This document shows, one piece after another, positions 19,741 through 30,540 of a stretch of 47,003 nt of DNA. The position numbers were made by a program, and so were the translations under genes. Each line of letters begins with the position of its first letter. Position 1 is the stretch's first letter. The notes under the pieces are model-generated. The model was not told the origin of the DNA and ran no database searches. It saw only the letters and a list, made by a program, of their open reading frames with translations. Origin of the DNA: Chalciporus piperatus (Eukaryota > Basidiomycota > Agaricomycetes > Boletales > Boletaceae); contig JBBPTG010000189.1 of the NCBI GenBank assembly GCA_038093975.1, forward strand, positions 1-47,003, written 5' to 3'.

Positions 19741-22018
19741 ATGGTTTATCTGGGAGTTTCTCCTACGAACGAAGCCAATATGCAATTTTTGCGACCTAAT
19801 AATTCCATCCACACGTCTGCACATGCAGTTTTTGATGAGAATTTATTCCCCAAATGCCCAAATTCAAAACCTCATCGTGCTGTATCCCTACCGAGACGAA
19901 AATGTCATCATCAAGAAGATGGAGACGCTAATCAAGAGGATGGAGACACTAATCATCCTGATAGTGATCCAGAGAATGAGAACCCCCGTCGCCCAGAGCA
20001 ACCACGGGTTCCACCCCCTCAACGGCCTGAGGAAATACCCCGCGACAATGAATCAGCGGATGATGACGAAGAAGAAGCAGAACTTCCTCCTGCACCAGTC
20101 ACACCCCCTCGTCGTGTACCGACGAACAATGCTCCACCAGCATTACCACCTAAAAGCGACCGTACTAGTCGCAGAGAACGTCCACAACGTGATCGCAAGA
20201 TCCCGCTTCGACCTGGAAATGTCTATGGCGAACGCGAACACCCCACTAAAACCGTAAAGGAAGTGGAATGTCTCTCACGCTGGAAGGAACTCACTGGAGA
20301 ATCATCCTCCAAAGTACCAAATATTCCCGGTGGTTTACCATCAACTCCTGAACCAACCGCTCCTGAAACAGCATCAACTGAGGACTCGGAAACGGAGATT
20401 GAACGACTAACCCGGGAAGGGGGAGTAAACTTGGCACGTTATTTATGTGCTAAAGCTATCAATGACATAGAGGAAAAACCCAATCACCGTGAATGGTCTT
20501 TCAGAGACATTCAGCGATTACCATTCGACGAACAGAAGCTTTGGCGTGAGGCATGCATGAAAGAATTGCAAATGCTCAACGAACGCAAAGTGTATGAAGT
20601 AGTCGACAGACCTAAAAATCGGAAAGTCATCAAAAACCGATGGGTCTTTGACGTCAAAACCAACGGTCGTAAACGCGCCAGATTGGTTGCGAAGGGATTT
20701 TCCCAGATCGAAGGAATTGATTACGATGAGATCTTCCCTCCAGTTGTCCGATTTGAGACAGTGTGAATGATGCTTGCACTCGCCGCTCTAGAAGATTGGC
20801 ACATCACTGGACTAGATGTGTGTTCTGCATATCTATATGGTCCACTGGAAGAAGAAATCTATATGGAATTTCCAGAAGGTTTTGTCACACCTGAGTTAGC
20901 CGGTAAAGTTCTTAAACTTCGACGTGCACTATACGGCCTTTGGTATTACATGGTGGCGCGAATTAAAGAAGTCTATGGAGGAACTAGGCTTTAAAAAGAT
21001 TGACTCAGACGCAGGCATTTATGTCTACACACGCGGCAAAGTCTATGTCGTTGTTTATGTGGACGACACCTTCTTTTGCGGTCCCAACAAGCTTGAGATT
21101 GATCAACTCAAAGCAAAGTTTATGAAACGATGGGAATGCCGCGATCTCGGTGAGACAAATGAATTTCTCCACATGAGAATTCGTCGAGACCGATCCAAAC
21201 GCTTGATCTTTGTTGATCAATGTGATTACCTTGATAAGGTGGTCGAATGTTGCGGTATGCAAGATGCAAAACCAGCACGCACCCCTTTGCCTCAGGGATA
21301 TTATCCGATAAAAAACACACAAGATGTTGACCCTGTGTTACGGACCCGTTTCCAAGTGGTCATCGGATCCCTACTATACATCATGCTCGGCACACGCCCG
21401 GACATAGCCTACGCAGTTACTCAACTTGCGAGACAATCGGCAAATCCGACTCAAGAGCATCTTGATAAAGCACTCTATATCGTGAAGTACCTAAAGGGAA
21501 CACGAGACTATGCTCTCGTATACGATGGAAAGAGTGGTTCTGGTCTAATCGGACTCTCTGACTCTGATCTCGGAGCTGATCCAGAATGTTCACGCTCGCA
21601 GACAGGATACTTCCTGAAACTCGCAAATGCAGCTTTCATGTGGAATTCGCATCTCCAAAAGAATACAGCGAACAGCACCACTGAAGCTGAGTACATTGCT
21701 TTGTCTAATTGCTGCAACCAAATCATTGGTGTAAAGCAAATGCTGAGTGAATTGGGATATAATCTCAAACCCGTTCCTCTCTGTGGCGACAATCAAGGAT
21801 CGATATTTTTATCACAAAATCCTGTCAATCAGAAAAAGCATAGACATATACGTATTGCTTATCACACTATTCGTGATGCAATCGAGGAAAAACACGTTGA
21901 ACTTTTCTACATCGAAGGAAATGAAAACCCTGCAGATATCTTTACTAAGAATCTGGGTTATATCAAATTCGAGAAGTTTCGTTCACTCCTTGGTCTAGTG
22001 ATACATCGCGCCGATTAA
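19741..22018 (+). pseudogene. copia C2 pol remnant: reverse transcriptase and RNase H
   Basis: The first open segment (19741-20766) runs from YLGVSPTNEANMQFLRPNNS, equivalent to the region after integrase, to VVRFETV. There a TGA (20764) replaces what is an Arg codon in C1 and H. The frame continues (MMLALAALEDWHITGLDV) to about 20940, where a short deletion at the YGLKQAG position shifts the frame. The rest (to 22018) holds YVDD (VVYVDDTFFCG), the primer-grip region and RNase H (LSDSDLGADP, NSTTEAEYIALSN). One nonsense change, one frameshift and the missing 5' half make it inactive. Confidence 0.9.
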
Positions 22019-22323
22019 TTTGTGCGCATGAATATACATTCTTACTATGCTCGCATATACTAGCGTACACTAAGCATGGGGGAGTGTTGAACGTATTACG
22101 CTCATAGTGTATAGTTTACTACGTTTCCATAAACGATAGTTGATTAGGTAATCACCACTGTACACTTATATATTCAAACTCAGTCGATCTGAGTTAATAC
22201 AACTCTTTAACCACAACCACAACGTTGCAATCAGGTGAGCGAGCACAAACTCCCTTTGTGTCTACGCAGTATGCTGCTCTGGTAGTCCATAGCCTTATGG
22301 CTTAGCATGACACCAGTTCAACA
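19741..22323 (+). mobile_element. Ty1/copia element C2 (5'-truncated)
   Basis: Starts inside the post-integrase region and keeps reverse transcriptase, RNase H and a 239-bp 3' LTR (22085-22323, TGTTGAAC to GTTCAACA, after cataagcatgggggag). Related to C1 and H but clearly diverged, with a different LTR. Confidence 0.9.
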
Positions 22324-22701
22324 GCACTAACCGTTAGTCTACAAAGATGACACAGGGCTTGCTCGACAGTAGAACATGAATAGTTGAACTCAAGTACACT
22401 GACAGACATCTATTCGAGTATATACCTGCTTCTGCCCGAGTTCAAACTTCCCACGCCCACTAATAGGTCGTCCAGAACTTCGACTGGCAACCCAAACTCC
22501 TCCGCTACAATAGACGAACTGCTAGACTCTGATGACTACTCAGTAACGAGCGCAGAAGACGGTATCAAATACTTAGAGAAACATTTAATATGCCAGGTGG
22601 GACATCCGTTTTCAATCGAGCACATAGCACATGCACTGGCCCAAATCTCACAGCTAAGCAAAATCCCACGCCCCGCCGTAGAGGCCATTCGGGCTGTAAT
22701 C
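22324..22701 (+). other. Open fragment of unknown gene ahead of copia E
   Basis: The frame through 22384-22701 encodes an acidic, helical-looking peptide (DELLDSDDYSVTSAEDGIKYLEKHL…, then HALAQISQLSKIPRPAVEAI) with no in-frame ATG at its head. The E LTR interrupts it at 22702. The helical segment recalls N-terminal regions of basidiomycete retroelement-associated or hypothetical proteins, but I cannot assign it. Confidence 0.3.
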
Positions 22702-23237
22702 TGTCAAAATATAGCCCAATCTGTGTCTATCCGCTCCTTTCCGCTTCCGGATAGCCCCTATCCATTTCCGGATACTTCTGGATGCATTCCGTGTTTAATC
22801 CGACATTTCCGCTGTCCGGAACGCACGGAAACATCTCTGGATTCCTTGGAACGGATTTCTTTTACATTCGTATGTTCTCCTATATGTCATTCACTTGTCT
22901 ATTCCCTTTCGTGACATCTCTGTTCACCACTCTCCCTTTCTATTCTTATCCATGTCAAGTCCTTGACATTCCTTGATCCTTTTGCACCCGGAATCGGTCA
23001 TTCCGGACCGGAATCACATCGGATCGTTCCGAGCGCATCTCCACCCATCTACTTAAACTCCTCGTCTCACTTCCAGAGCACCTCAGTCGTTTCCACCTCT
23101 CTTAGGCATCGGCTGAGGTGAGTATTTACTTTCTTTACTTAGTTCCTTTACTTATTTGAGTTGTACCTAGTTCGTTTAGGTGAATATAGTCGTTTCCGCC
23201 TCTCTTAGGCATCGGCTGAGTTCGTTTAGTTTTCACA
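22702..23237 (+). repeat. 5' LTR of copia E
   Basis: Begins TGTCAAAA and ends TTTTCACA (7 of 8 terminal bases inverted). Rich in TCCGGA-type motifs. A block of about 33 bp (gtcgtttccrcctctcttag and the 13 bases after it) occurs twice, near 23087 and 23187. The right end is fixed by the primer site; the left end is less certain. Confidence 0.7.
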
Positions 23238-23252
23238 GGTTATGAGCCCTGG
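23238..23252 (+). promoter_or_regulatory. Half-tRNA primer-binding site of copia E
   Basis: GGTTATGAGCCCTGG directly follows the LTR. It is complementary to the anticodon stem-loop of initiator methionine tRNA (CAGGGCUCAUAACC), not to a tRNA 3' end. Drosophila copia and yeast Ty5 use this same cleaved half-tRNA priming. Confidence 0.85.
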
Positions 23253-23915
23253 CTAGTGCCCACTAGCAGCAAACGGTCCTCTTGCCCAACGACTCCGAGT
23301 CCCTTGACTCTATCCACTCTCGCGCAATTTTCCCACGCCCTTCCTGCCTGTTTCCGGACCATTCTAGATGTCCTCAGATCACTCCGACATAGGAATCATC
23401 TCCTGTCACCTGTCGATCAAACTGTCTTGTCACCTGTCATAATCATGACATTGGATACTACCACCTGGACTTCCACAGTCCCTCGCTTGATGGGACCCAG
23501 AAACTTCACCACCTGGCATCTTCGCATCACCGTCCTCCTCAGAAGCGAAAAGGTTCTAGGTGTTGTACTAGGAACGGATCTGGATCCCTCGCTATCCGTA
23601 GTTTCCGGAACCTCTAGCACAGCCACTCCTGCAGTTGCTCCATTTACTTCCACATCCGGAAGCACTCCTACTCCTGCTACGACCACCACCCCTTCTACCA
23701 CTGGTCCAACAGCAGAGGAGATCCGGGAGTGGAGGGAACAAGATGAGAAAGCACACGGAATCATCCAAACCCACCTCAATGACGTTATCCTGATGCAGAC
23801 GGAGAACATCCTGACTGCTCAGGAACTCTGGGATAAACTCCTGGAGCTCTATGCAACTCCTAGCGTTTCCGACGCTTTCCATTCATTCCGCAGTCTCTTC
23901 TCCACTGCCTGGAAC

Positions 23916-24368
23916 TGTTATAGTATTTAAAAACTTTTCAAACTTTTGCCTACAACGGTATTCGAACTCTGGACTTTGTCTACAACTTAGGGGTCAAGCC
24001 GGATTCATCTTTCTCCGCTCCGGTAGTCCCTGTAGCATTACATAATCTATTACATAATCAGGTCACGTGACAAAGGTCCAGACTTAGATGAGTCAGCAAT
24101 GATGTCATGGCCTAGACCCTAATCCGTGCCTGGTACCTTTTCTTATCATTGTACCATTTAACTTATCTATCTTTCCCTTTGTGATTTCCTTATTCGGCTG
24201 TTGGTCTGTGCGCACTCCTCAATAGTATATAAGTAGCCCTGTACTTATCACAGACCCCAGTCTAATCCATTTGTGACTTCACCATCATTAAGCTTTAGTA
24301 CTCAGCATATCCTTCGCATAGGCTTAGTGTTGCCTAAAGTCCCCGCTGTGTTGTGAGCGATCATAACA
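23916..24368 (+). repeat. Solo LTR of gypsy F family
   Basis: 453 bp, TGTTATAG to TCATAACA, flanked by a perfect GGAAC duplication (23911-23915, 24369-24373) inside copia E gag. It keeps the E-box GTCACGTGAC (24062-24071) and the TATATAAG box. Confidence 0.96.
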
Positions 24369-25369
24369 GGAACGGCACCTCTACCATCTCTGAGCATGTC
24401 ACTTCCACTCGGACCATCCAACGCCAACTCCTCGGGATGCAATACACCATCAATCTACAACTCCTTGTCTTCACACTCCTCAACTCCCTTCCCAAAACTC
24501 CGGATTGGACCATGTTCACATCCTCCATCATCAACACCATTGAGAAAGACAAACTCACGTTCGACGCCATCGAACTTCGTGTTCTATCTGAGGAATCCTG
24601 TCTCAATCCGTCCGGAACTTCTGATTCCGCCCTCAAAGCGTCCGGAAGAGTTTCTGGAAACTCCTCCGCCTGGTGTGAGCACCATCAGTCCAATGGACAT
24701 GACTCGTCCAACTGCTTTGCTTACAAGAAGTGGGTCGAGAGGCTTCGTGAAGGTGGAGGACCTGGACAGAAAGGAAAGGGCAAGGGAAAGGAAAGGGAAA
24801 AGGCAAATGCGACGGAGGAGCGTCCAGACCAAAGTTCTGGACCTCCGGAAAGTGCAAACGTAGCTAAGGAGAGTGTATCTGAGTCTCTAATCCAACGTGT
24901 TCACGCCTATCTGTCGTCTGAACCCACATCAGGAAAAACCTCCCGTGGATAATTCTCTAGAATACTAAGAATTCTTAAGAAAAAGCAACTATTATCACAA
25001 TTTGTATGAATTTGTTGGATTTCTTTGAAATCTGGATAATTCTCTGGTTCCCTTTTGTCATTTGGAGTATTTTGTAGATTTACTTTATAATATATCCTAA
25101 TATATCACCATTACTGTAGTAATTCTGCAGCTATTCACTGCTCTTCTTTCAGTTGCACTTCACACAAATCAAGGATAGAGACAGATAAATCAAATAGATT
25201 GACATATAGCAACTACATGACATGTCCTAATCTACTACTGACTACAATGATGGGAGGGGTTGGGGCAAACTATGAATGCTGGTGTTAGTAAGAAGAGATG
25301 ATGATGATGATGATGTCACTGAGAGGATGAAGGTGCCATGAGTGAAGGAGGTATGGGTGAGTGTTGTTC

Positions 25370-25960
25370 GAGTTGAAGATGGGAGGTGGTGATGGGGTTT
25401 GAAACAGCCCGAGCGGCTGTATACGAGGTGAGCGAGTGTGATGGTAGACGCGTGAAAACTAACCTCGTGATGCCGGCGGGGCTATTGAGCCCGCGCCGGC
25501 CTTGTGTTGTTCGAGTGGGGCTGAGGTGGGAGGTGGGCAGACAGCCCCGAGCGGCTGCTGACGAGGTGGGTAAGTTTTCACTTACCTCATGATGCCGGCG
25601 GGGCTGTTGAGCCCGCGTCGGCCATGTTTGGGTGTCGAGTTGAAGGTGGGAGGTGGTGGTGGGGCAAACAGCCCGAGCGGCTGGGTCTGAGGTGAGTAGC
25701 TGGGTCCGTTGGTGAAAAATACACGCACCTGATGAAGCCGGTGGGGCTGTTGAGCCCATGCCGGCCGCGTTTTCATGTCATGAAGGTGAGGTGGAGATGG
25801 TGGGCAAACAGCCCGGATAGCTGTTTGTCGCGTTTTCGGGTTGTCGTGTGAATGTGATGGTGGGAGGTAGACTCGGATGAAGGTGGTGGGTGAGTGAAAA
25901 CTCACCTGTCGAAGCCGGCGGGGCTGTTGAGCCCACGCCAGCTTTGTTTTCGAGTCGAGT
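25370..25960 (-). repeat. Splice-cassette module array of element B
   Basis: On the minus strand, exon-like blocks of about 95-110 nt begin CCGCTCGGGCTGTTTGCCC (or CTATCCGGGCTG) and contain CGCGGGCTCAACAGCCCCGC. They alternate with intron-like cassettes that start GTGAGTT, GTGCGTG, GTAAGTG or GTTAGTT and end ACAG, CCAG, GCAG or ACAG. These correspond to the modules of element A at 15327-15957. Unspliced open frames across this array are probably not proteins. At least one block has an in-frame stop when read as part of a continuous spliced frame. Confidence 0.65.
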
Positions 25961-25999
25961 GAGGTGGTGTAGGTGGTGAGAACACAAGTCGAAAGTGCT

Positions 26000-26056
26000 G
26001 ACGACGCGGCAAGTTCAACATAGTCACGTGACTTGCTCGCGCGGATTTTTGACAAG
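26000..26056 (-). promoter_or_regulatory. Promoter-like box of element B with 12-bp palindrome
   Basis: On the minus strand: TTGGACTTGTCAAAAATCCG, then the perfect palindrome AGTCACGTGACT (26022-26033), then TTGAACTTGCCG. The order and sequence match element A at 15205-15262, while flanking sequence does not. Conservation of this box between two otherwise divergent elements suggests a function. Confidence 0.6.
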
Positions 26057-26089
26057 TCCAACAATTAGGGAACAAGGCTACACTTCATT

Positions 26090-26450
26090 AGGCAATTTTA
26101 GTACACTTTTAGTACACTTTGCTACATTCAATTATTACACACTTTTAAGTACACTTTGTACACTCAATTACTAAACACTTTACTACACTTTTAAGTATGC
26201 TTTGGTAGGCTTTTTTGTACACTTTGGTACACTCAATTATTACACACTTTGGTACACTTTTAAGTACACTTTTACTACGCTTTTTTGTACACTTTTGCTA
26301 CACTAATCCCTACACCTTTACTACACTTTTGACTACTGTTTTACTACGCTTTTGTACACTTTACTACACTAATCAAAACACTCTTTCCCACACTTTTGAC
26401 TACACTTTTAGTACACTTTTTTGTACACTTTACTATACTCAATCCTAACA
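26090..26450. repeat. Subterminal TACACTTT tandem repeats of element B
   Basis: About thirty copies of short units around GTACACTTT or CTACACTTT, with interspersed CAATTATTACACAC. Likely subterminal binding motifs or simple expansion. The open frame 26215-26448 is made of the repeat and is not a gene. Confidence 0.75.
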
Positions 26451-27164
26451 CACATTTCCATGAATGCATAGTAAAATGTCACTAATATCAACAAATCTGA
26501 AGAATACAAAGAATTCTGTGAAATTTTGACAAATATCATCTAATACACATCCTGGGAGGTTCAAGTATTTATCACAAATATCAACAAATCTGAAGAATAC
26601 AAGGAATTCTGTGAAAATTTTAACTTTTTCTGGAAATTGTTAGTATTCCAGAGAATTATCCACGGGAGGTTTTTCCTGATGCAAGCTGGCTGACTTCTCA
26701 CTCCTCATCGACTCTGGAGCAACATCCCACATGGTTCCGCACCATTCCTGGTTCCGCACGTACCATCCACTCCATCCACCATGTCCCGTGTCATTCGGAG
26801 ACAACTCCACCGTTTCCGCGATTGAAATTGGATCCGTTCCACTTCACTCCACTGTCAAAGGGTTGACGTTCGAGGTCATCCTAAGCAATGTCCTACTCAT
26901 TCCAGACTTCCGGATTTCTCTCATCTCCGTCCATCGCCTGTCCAATGCTGGACTATCCACCCTCTTCCCTGCAAACTCCTCCATCTGCCACATCCGGAAG
27001 GGGCCTGTTCCCATCATCATTGGAATACACAAGGAGGGTTTGTACCACACGGAAGCCACTCCAATGCTCACTCCGGAGGCTGTGCATGCCACTGTGGATA
27101 TCAACCTCCTCCATCGACACATGGGACACATCTCCCACATAGCGTAGTCCATTTGTACCCTGAT

Positions 27165-27960
27165 CCAGGGCCGGCTGATCACCAATTAGGCCGTGCTCTA
27201 CTGGCCGGCTAATGATTGGCCGCTGGTGTATGATCACCTAGGTTAGGGATCGGCTTGTAATAGAATATACACGTAGAGTAGGAATCAGCCAATGTACCAT
27301 TGTGCCCTGGCAGTGGGAATGGCCAACACAAAGGTTCCATGAGGTAGGACCTGGCCGACTGGTGCTAATCACCCAGTCCTGCCTGCATCAGGGTTCGGCC
27401 CATAGAGAATAGGGATAGGCCGATGTGTAAACCCTCCATGTGTAGGGAGCGGCCGATGCAGGAAATGTTTAGGGGTGGGCATTGGCCACTGAATCATGTC
27501 TCCTACAGCAGGCATGGCCTGATAGATTGAGTGTCAATGGGTAGGGATGAACCAATGCAACCCACCTCAGTAGGTAGGGATGGGCCGATGTATAGTGTGT
27601 CGATGTGTAGGGATGGGTTGATGCAAAGTTTGTCCATTGGTAGGGATGGGCCGATGCAATCAGTGTCAATGTGTAGGAATGGGCCAATGGGTTGAGCCTC
27701 AATGCATAGGAATAGGCCAATATACCTATTGTCACTAGGTAGGCATGGGCCAATCCAATCAGTGTCAATGTGTAGGAATGGGCCAATATACCTATTGTCA
27801 CTAGGTAGGGGTGGGCCAATGTAAAGTTAGTCCATTAGTAGGGATGGGCTGATGGGTTGAGCCTCAATGCTTAGGAATGGGCCGATATTCCTATTGTCAC
27901 TAGTTAGGGGTGGGCCGATGTAAAGTTAGTCCATCGGTAGGGATAAGCCAATGTGATCAG
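27165..27960. repeat. Tandem array of about 38-bp units with GGGCCGATG core
   Basis: From about 27475 the array repeats gtagggatgggccgatg plus a variable half of about 20 bases (caatcagtgtcaat, cctattgtcact, aaagttagtccat), roughly 13 units. More decayed units with GGCCGAT/GGCCAAT reach back to 27165. Larger blocks of three units are themselves repeated. It lies at the left edge of the KDZ region, whose genes and spacers also carry many CGGCCGA sites. Confidence 0.8.
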
Positions 27961-27982
27961 GGTCAATATTATATGGCCTACA

Positions 27983-28291
27983 CTACATTACATTCCTCAG
28001 CCTCTCCAACATGTCCATCTGACGTAGCAAAGAAATCATATGGAATATGTGTTGCCTACAAGTGTAGGCCAGAAATTCTAAGCGTTCAAACATGATCCAA
28101 CATAGGGCCATCAGGGTGGCATCATCATTTCTGGCCTGTTCTTCGGCGGCTGATCCCTCCGGCAGCTGGTGTTCTCTGCGCAGCCCTTGGGCCAATTGTC
28201 TGTTGGCCCAGTTGATTGCTTGCTCCACTGGATTGCGGCCGACGACATTATCATCAATGTATTCCATGCCATGATCATGAAAACCACTCAC
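27983..28291 (-). CDS. Hypothetical ORF at the left of the KDZ region
   Basis: A 102-residue minus-strand frame from ATG near 28290: MSGFHDHGMEYIDDNVVGRN, then AINWANRQLAQGLRREHQLP and a helical tail with HIFHMISLLRQMD. Composition is protein-like (charged, helical, not repetitive). It is read divergently from the zinc-cluster gene beginning near 28398. I do not recognise a domain. It could be a terminal exon of a longer gene. Confidence 0.4.
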   Translation of the reverse strand: MSGFHDHGMEYIDDNVVGRNPVEQAINWANRQLAQGLRREHQLPEGSAAEEQARNDDATLMALCWIMFERLEFLAYTCRQHIFHMISLLRQMDMLERLRNVM

Positions 28292-28397
28292 AGTGATCGA
28301 ACGTCCCTGTGAATGGTGTATTTCCTGTTGCTATGTCCTCAAGATTTCTACCTTGCCAGTCATGGGCTGCAATCCAATGAATTTTTCTGCCCTCATA

Positions 28398-30417
28398 GGA
28401 TGCCACGAGGTACTTACACAGGTCCAGCTCGTCCGAACGTGCCAAAAACGCTCAACCAGGCCCGTCCCGTCCCTCCCCTGCCTTGGCTGCTGCCGCTCAG
28501 GCAGCGGCTCTCTTCTCCCCCCTCCTCCAGAACGCTCTCCATGTGACCGGTGTGTCACCATGGGTCGGAAATGCATCCCACATCCCCCTGGAGTGAGCCG
28601 GAACGCCTAGTGTTTAAAAGTCCAGTTAAGTTAAGTTTTTGTACCTCTTTTGACAAAACTGTAACTGTAACTGGTTATCAATTTCAGCAAAATCAGTTTA
28701 ACTGAACTGAAACTCTACATAACTGCCATATCAGTTATGGTCCAGTTTGTGACCGGTTTGTGACCGGTTTGTGACCGGTTTTTTGTAATAACTGGACAAA
28801 CATTAGGAAGCCCTGATTCTTAGCTTTAAAATGACCCCTGGATTATATGATTTGGTTCAGTCCTTGAGAGGATATGCTCATTTTATGATATTACCATGAT
28901 TATCATATGTTTTGGTGGATATAGCATTGGAATGGAGGTCAAGTTAAGTAAAATACAAGCAAATATGTAATCTCAGCAGTGCAAATTAACATGTGTATTT
29001 GAGTTGAGTGTGTCTCAATCAGTCATTTCATCAATTTACTTCAATATTCAGAAAGAAAGTCAAATAAGGTCGGAAAAATTTGTACAAAGTCAGGAAAAAT
29101 AGTGGTAGATGACCATATATAGGTTATTATTTATAACCAGTTATAACCAGTTTGTGTACAGTTTTGTAAAATTTTGGAAGTGACAAAACTGTAACTGAAA
29201 CTGGACGTAACCAGTTACAATTTTTCACCCGGTTTCAGTTATATTTCGCTCCAGTTAAGTTAAGTTTCGGTTTTTTTCCAGTTATGTAACTGGACTTTTA
29301 AACACTAGGAATGCCTGCATTCCCTGTTTTCAGGGAAAGCAGAAGTGTTCCCTCACAACGGCCCATCCAAGATGTGCGGCTTCGGCCCCTCGGACAGATT
29401 CGCCTGCCACCCCAGGCCTTTTCACCAGGCCGAAGAGAACTCGCCAAACAAGGGCGGCAACAGGCAAGGGGACAGGCAAGCAGAGAGCAACGGCTCCTGA
29501 GGACGACAACTCGGATGACCCATTGGCCATTGAGCAGACCAAGTGGCTGGAAGACAAAGGGCAGGCCGGCCCAAGCACAACCAAGAAGAGAACAAGGGCT
29601 CAGTTGACATCAGAGGAGCCGAAGGCGAAGAGGGTGAAACAAAGTGAGTTCATAGGTCATTCACATCTCTATTTGACATTAACATGGTCTACCAGCCCCA
29701 GTGGTCGAGGTCCCGACCTTCCGCCAGGTCATCTCGAGGGTCGTCAGAGAGCAAGGACACCTTCCAGGTGTCTTGGTGGTCGCTCATCCGTCGAGCAAGT
29801 CGACCGACTATGCCGAGTGGAGGGATTATGCTCTGAGGCTCGAAGGTGCCATCCATCCTTCAGCCGCTCGGTTCGACCAAATGGAGGCTCGATTCTCCAA
29901 GCTGGAGTCTGGGCTTTCCATGGTGTCCCAGCAGGTCAGTGGGATGTTGAGGTTATTGGAAACCGTCAGGCAAGTACAAGCCGTGGATCATCGTCCTTCA
30001 CCGGCCGCCTTGTTTGTCTGGCATCCTCGCCCATCTCCCTCTGCCTCTCTCCCTCTTCGCTCCCCCTCAGCTTCGGCTCCCCCACCATCTGCCTTGTCCC
30101 ACTCGCCCTCAGTGGCTGCACCCCTCCCGGCGCCCGAGATTGTCGCTGCGGCCAGCACGGTCATCTTGGAGGCCGACCCGACTGTGGACTCAAGGCCAGT
30201 CATTGCATCGAGTGACCAAGGGACAGTCGCACCGCCGGCCAACACCCACACTGAGTCTGACATTGGTACAGCCATTCAGGCTTTGTTCCAATACCCCTCC
30301 CAGCCATCCAGTCCGGCCGCTGATTCAGATGACAGTCCATTGGGCGAAGATGCTGATACTACTGACAAAGTTCCCTCAGGGGATGATCTATCAGAGCCGA
30401 TGGACACTGAGGAGTGA
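28398..30417 (+). pseudogene. Zinc-cluster-like, coiled-coil gene split by a hAT MITE
   Basis: Segments 28398-28607 and 29308-29643, then a 52-nt intron (29644-29695, GTGAGT...CAG), then 29696-30417. The first segment encodes CDRCVTMGRKC and the second, immediately after the MITE, CIPCFQGKQKC. Together they make a double CX2CX6C cluster, a pattern seen in basidiomycete Zn-binding or DNA-binding-like proteins. Downstream come Lys/Arg-rich sequence (AKRVKQ), EVPTFRQVISRVV, a helical coiled-coil-like stretch (FDQMEARFSKLESGLSMVSQ), a Pro/Ser-rich linker and an acidic end (SGDDLSEPMDTEE). The best start, ATG 28398 (MPRGTYTGPARPNV), is one base out of frame with the first cluster, so a frameshift in a C6 run near 28512 is suspected. 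The stop is 123 bp from that of the convergent AT-hook gene. Confidence 0.6.
28608..29307. mobile_element. hAT-type MITE, copy 2
   Basis: 700 bp with the same TAGTGTTTAAAAGTCC ends as copy 1, flanked by GGAACGCC (28600-28607) and GGAATGCC (29308-29315): an 8-bp duplication with one C-to-T change. It contains three tandem TTGTGACCGG units. Inserted between the two cysteine clusters of the host gene. Confidence 0.92.
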
Positions 30418-30540
30418 GGGCAGGGCTGATGCATATCAATGTTTATCTTGTACTTTATATACATCACAATAGAGTGTTTTCTGAGCAGTCTATTCAAAAC
30501 GCATACTTCAGCAGTAAAGTCCTAAAGAAAGAAACCTAGA

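Larger units (their letters stand above)
24927..26681 (-). mobile_element. TIR transposon B, non-autonomous, 1755 bp
   Basis: Inverted ends of 42 bp with one mismatch start CATCAGGAAAAACCTCCCG. The 2-bp duplication is CA (24925-24926, 26682-26683), and the copia E frame is restored exactly by removing the element and one CA. Relative to element A the internal modules lie on the minus strand. It shares the first 14 terminal bases, the promoter box and the splice-cassette modules with A. No transposase found. Confidence 0.88.
22702..27147 (+). mobile_element. Ty1/copia element E (5' part, with two nested inserts)
   Basis: Comprises a 536-bp 5' LTR, half-tRNA primer site, gag, protease and the GAG-pre-integrase region, where homology ends at about 27147. 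A solo F LTR (23916-24368) and TIR element B (24927-26681) lie inside; the coding frame joins perfectly when both are removed. Integrase, reverse transcriptase and the 3' LTR are missing. Confidence 0.85.
23445..27147 (+). pseudogene. copia E gag-pol (gag, protease, pre-integrase), interrupted twice
   Basis: Gag starts at ATG 23445 (MTLDTTTWTSTVPRLMGPRN), typical of copia-type Gag (UBN2/DUF4219-like); FTTWHLRITVLL follows. The solo F LTR interrupts at codon AAC (…TAWN), and the frame resumes after GGAAC at 24374. A variant zinc knuckle (CEHHQSNGHDSSNC) and a basic Lys/Gly tract follow. Element B interrupts at 24926. After it, from 26684, come LLIDSGATSHMV (aspartic protease), FGDNSTV and the GAG-pre-integrase motif LLHRHMGHIS, and then a TAG at 27145. 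With the inserts removed this is one uninterrupted gag-protease frame, so the host element was intact here when it was hit. Confidence 0.88.

Noticed and set aside
26215..26448. 77-codon frame of Thr/Leu/Phe/Tyr repeats
   Set aside because: Encoded entirely by TACACTTT repeats in element B.
27469..27819. 116-codon minus-strand frame made of HAYLVTIG/AHPYT-type repeats
   Set aside because: It is the translation of the GGGCCGATG minisatellite; repeat unit lengths are not kept in multiples of three throughout.
27475..27960. CRISPR-like look of regularly spaced repeats
   Set aside because: Units are degenerate, spacers are themselves repeated, there are no cas genes and the host is a eukaryote.
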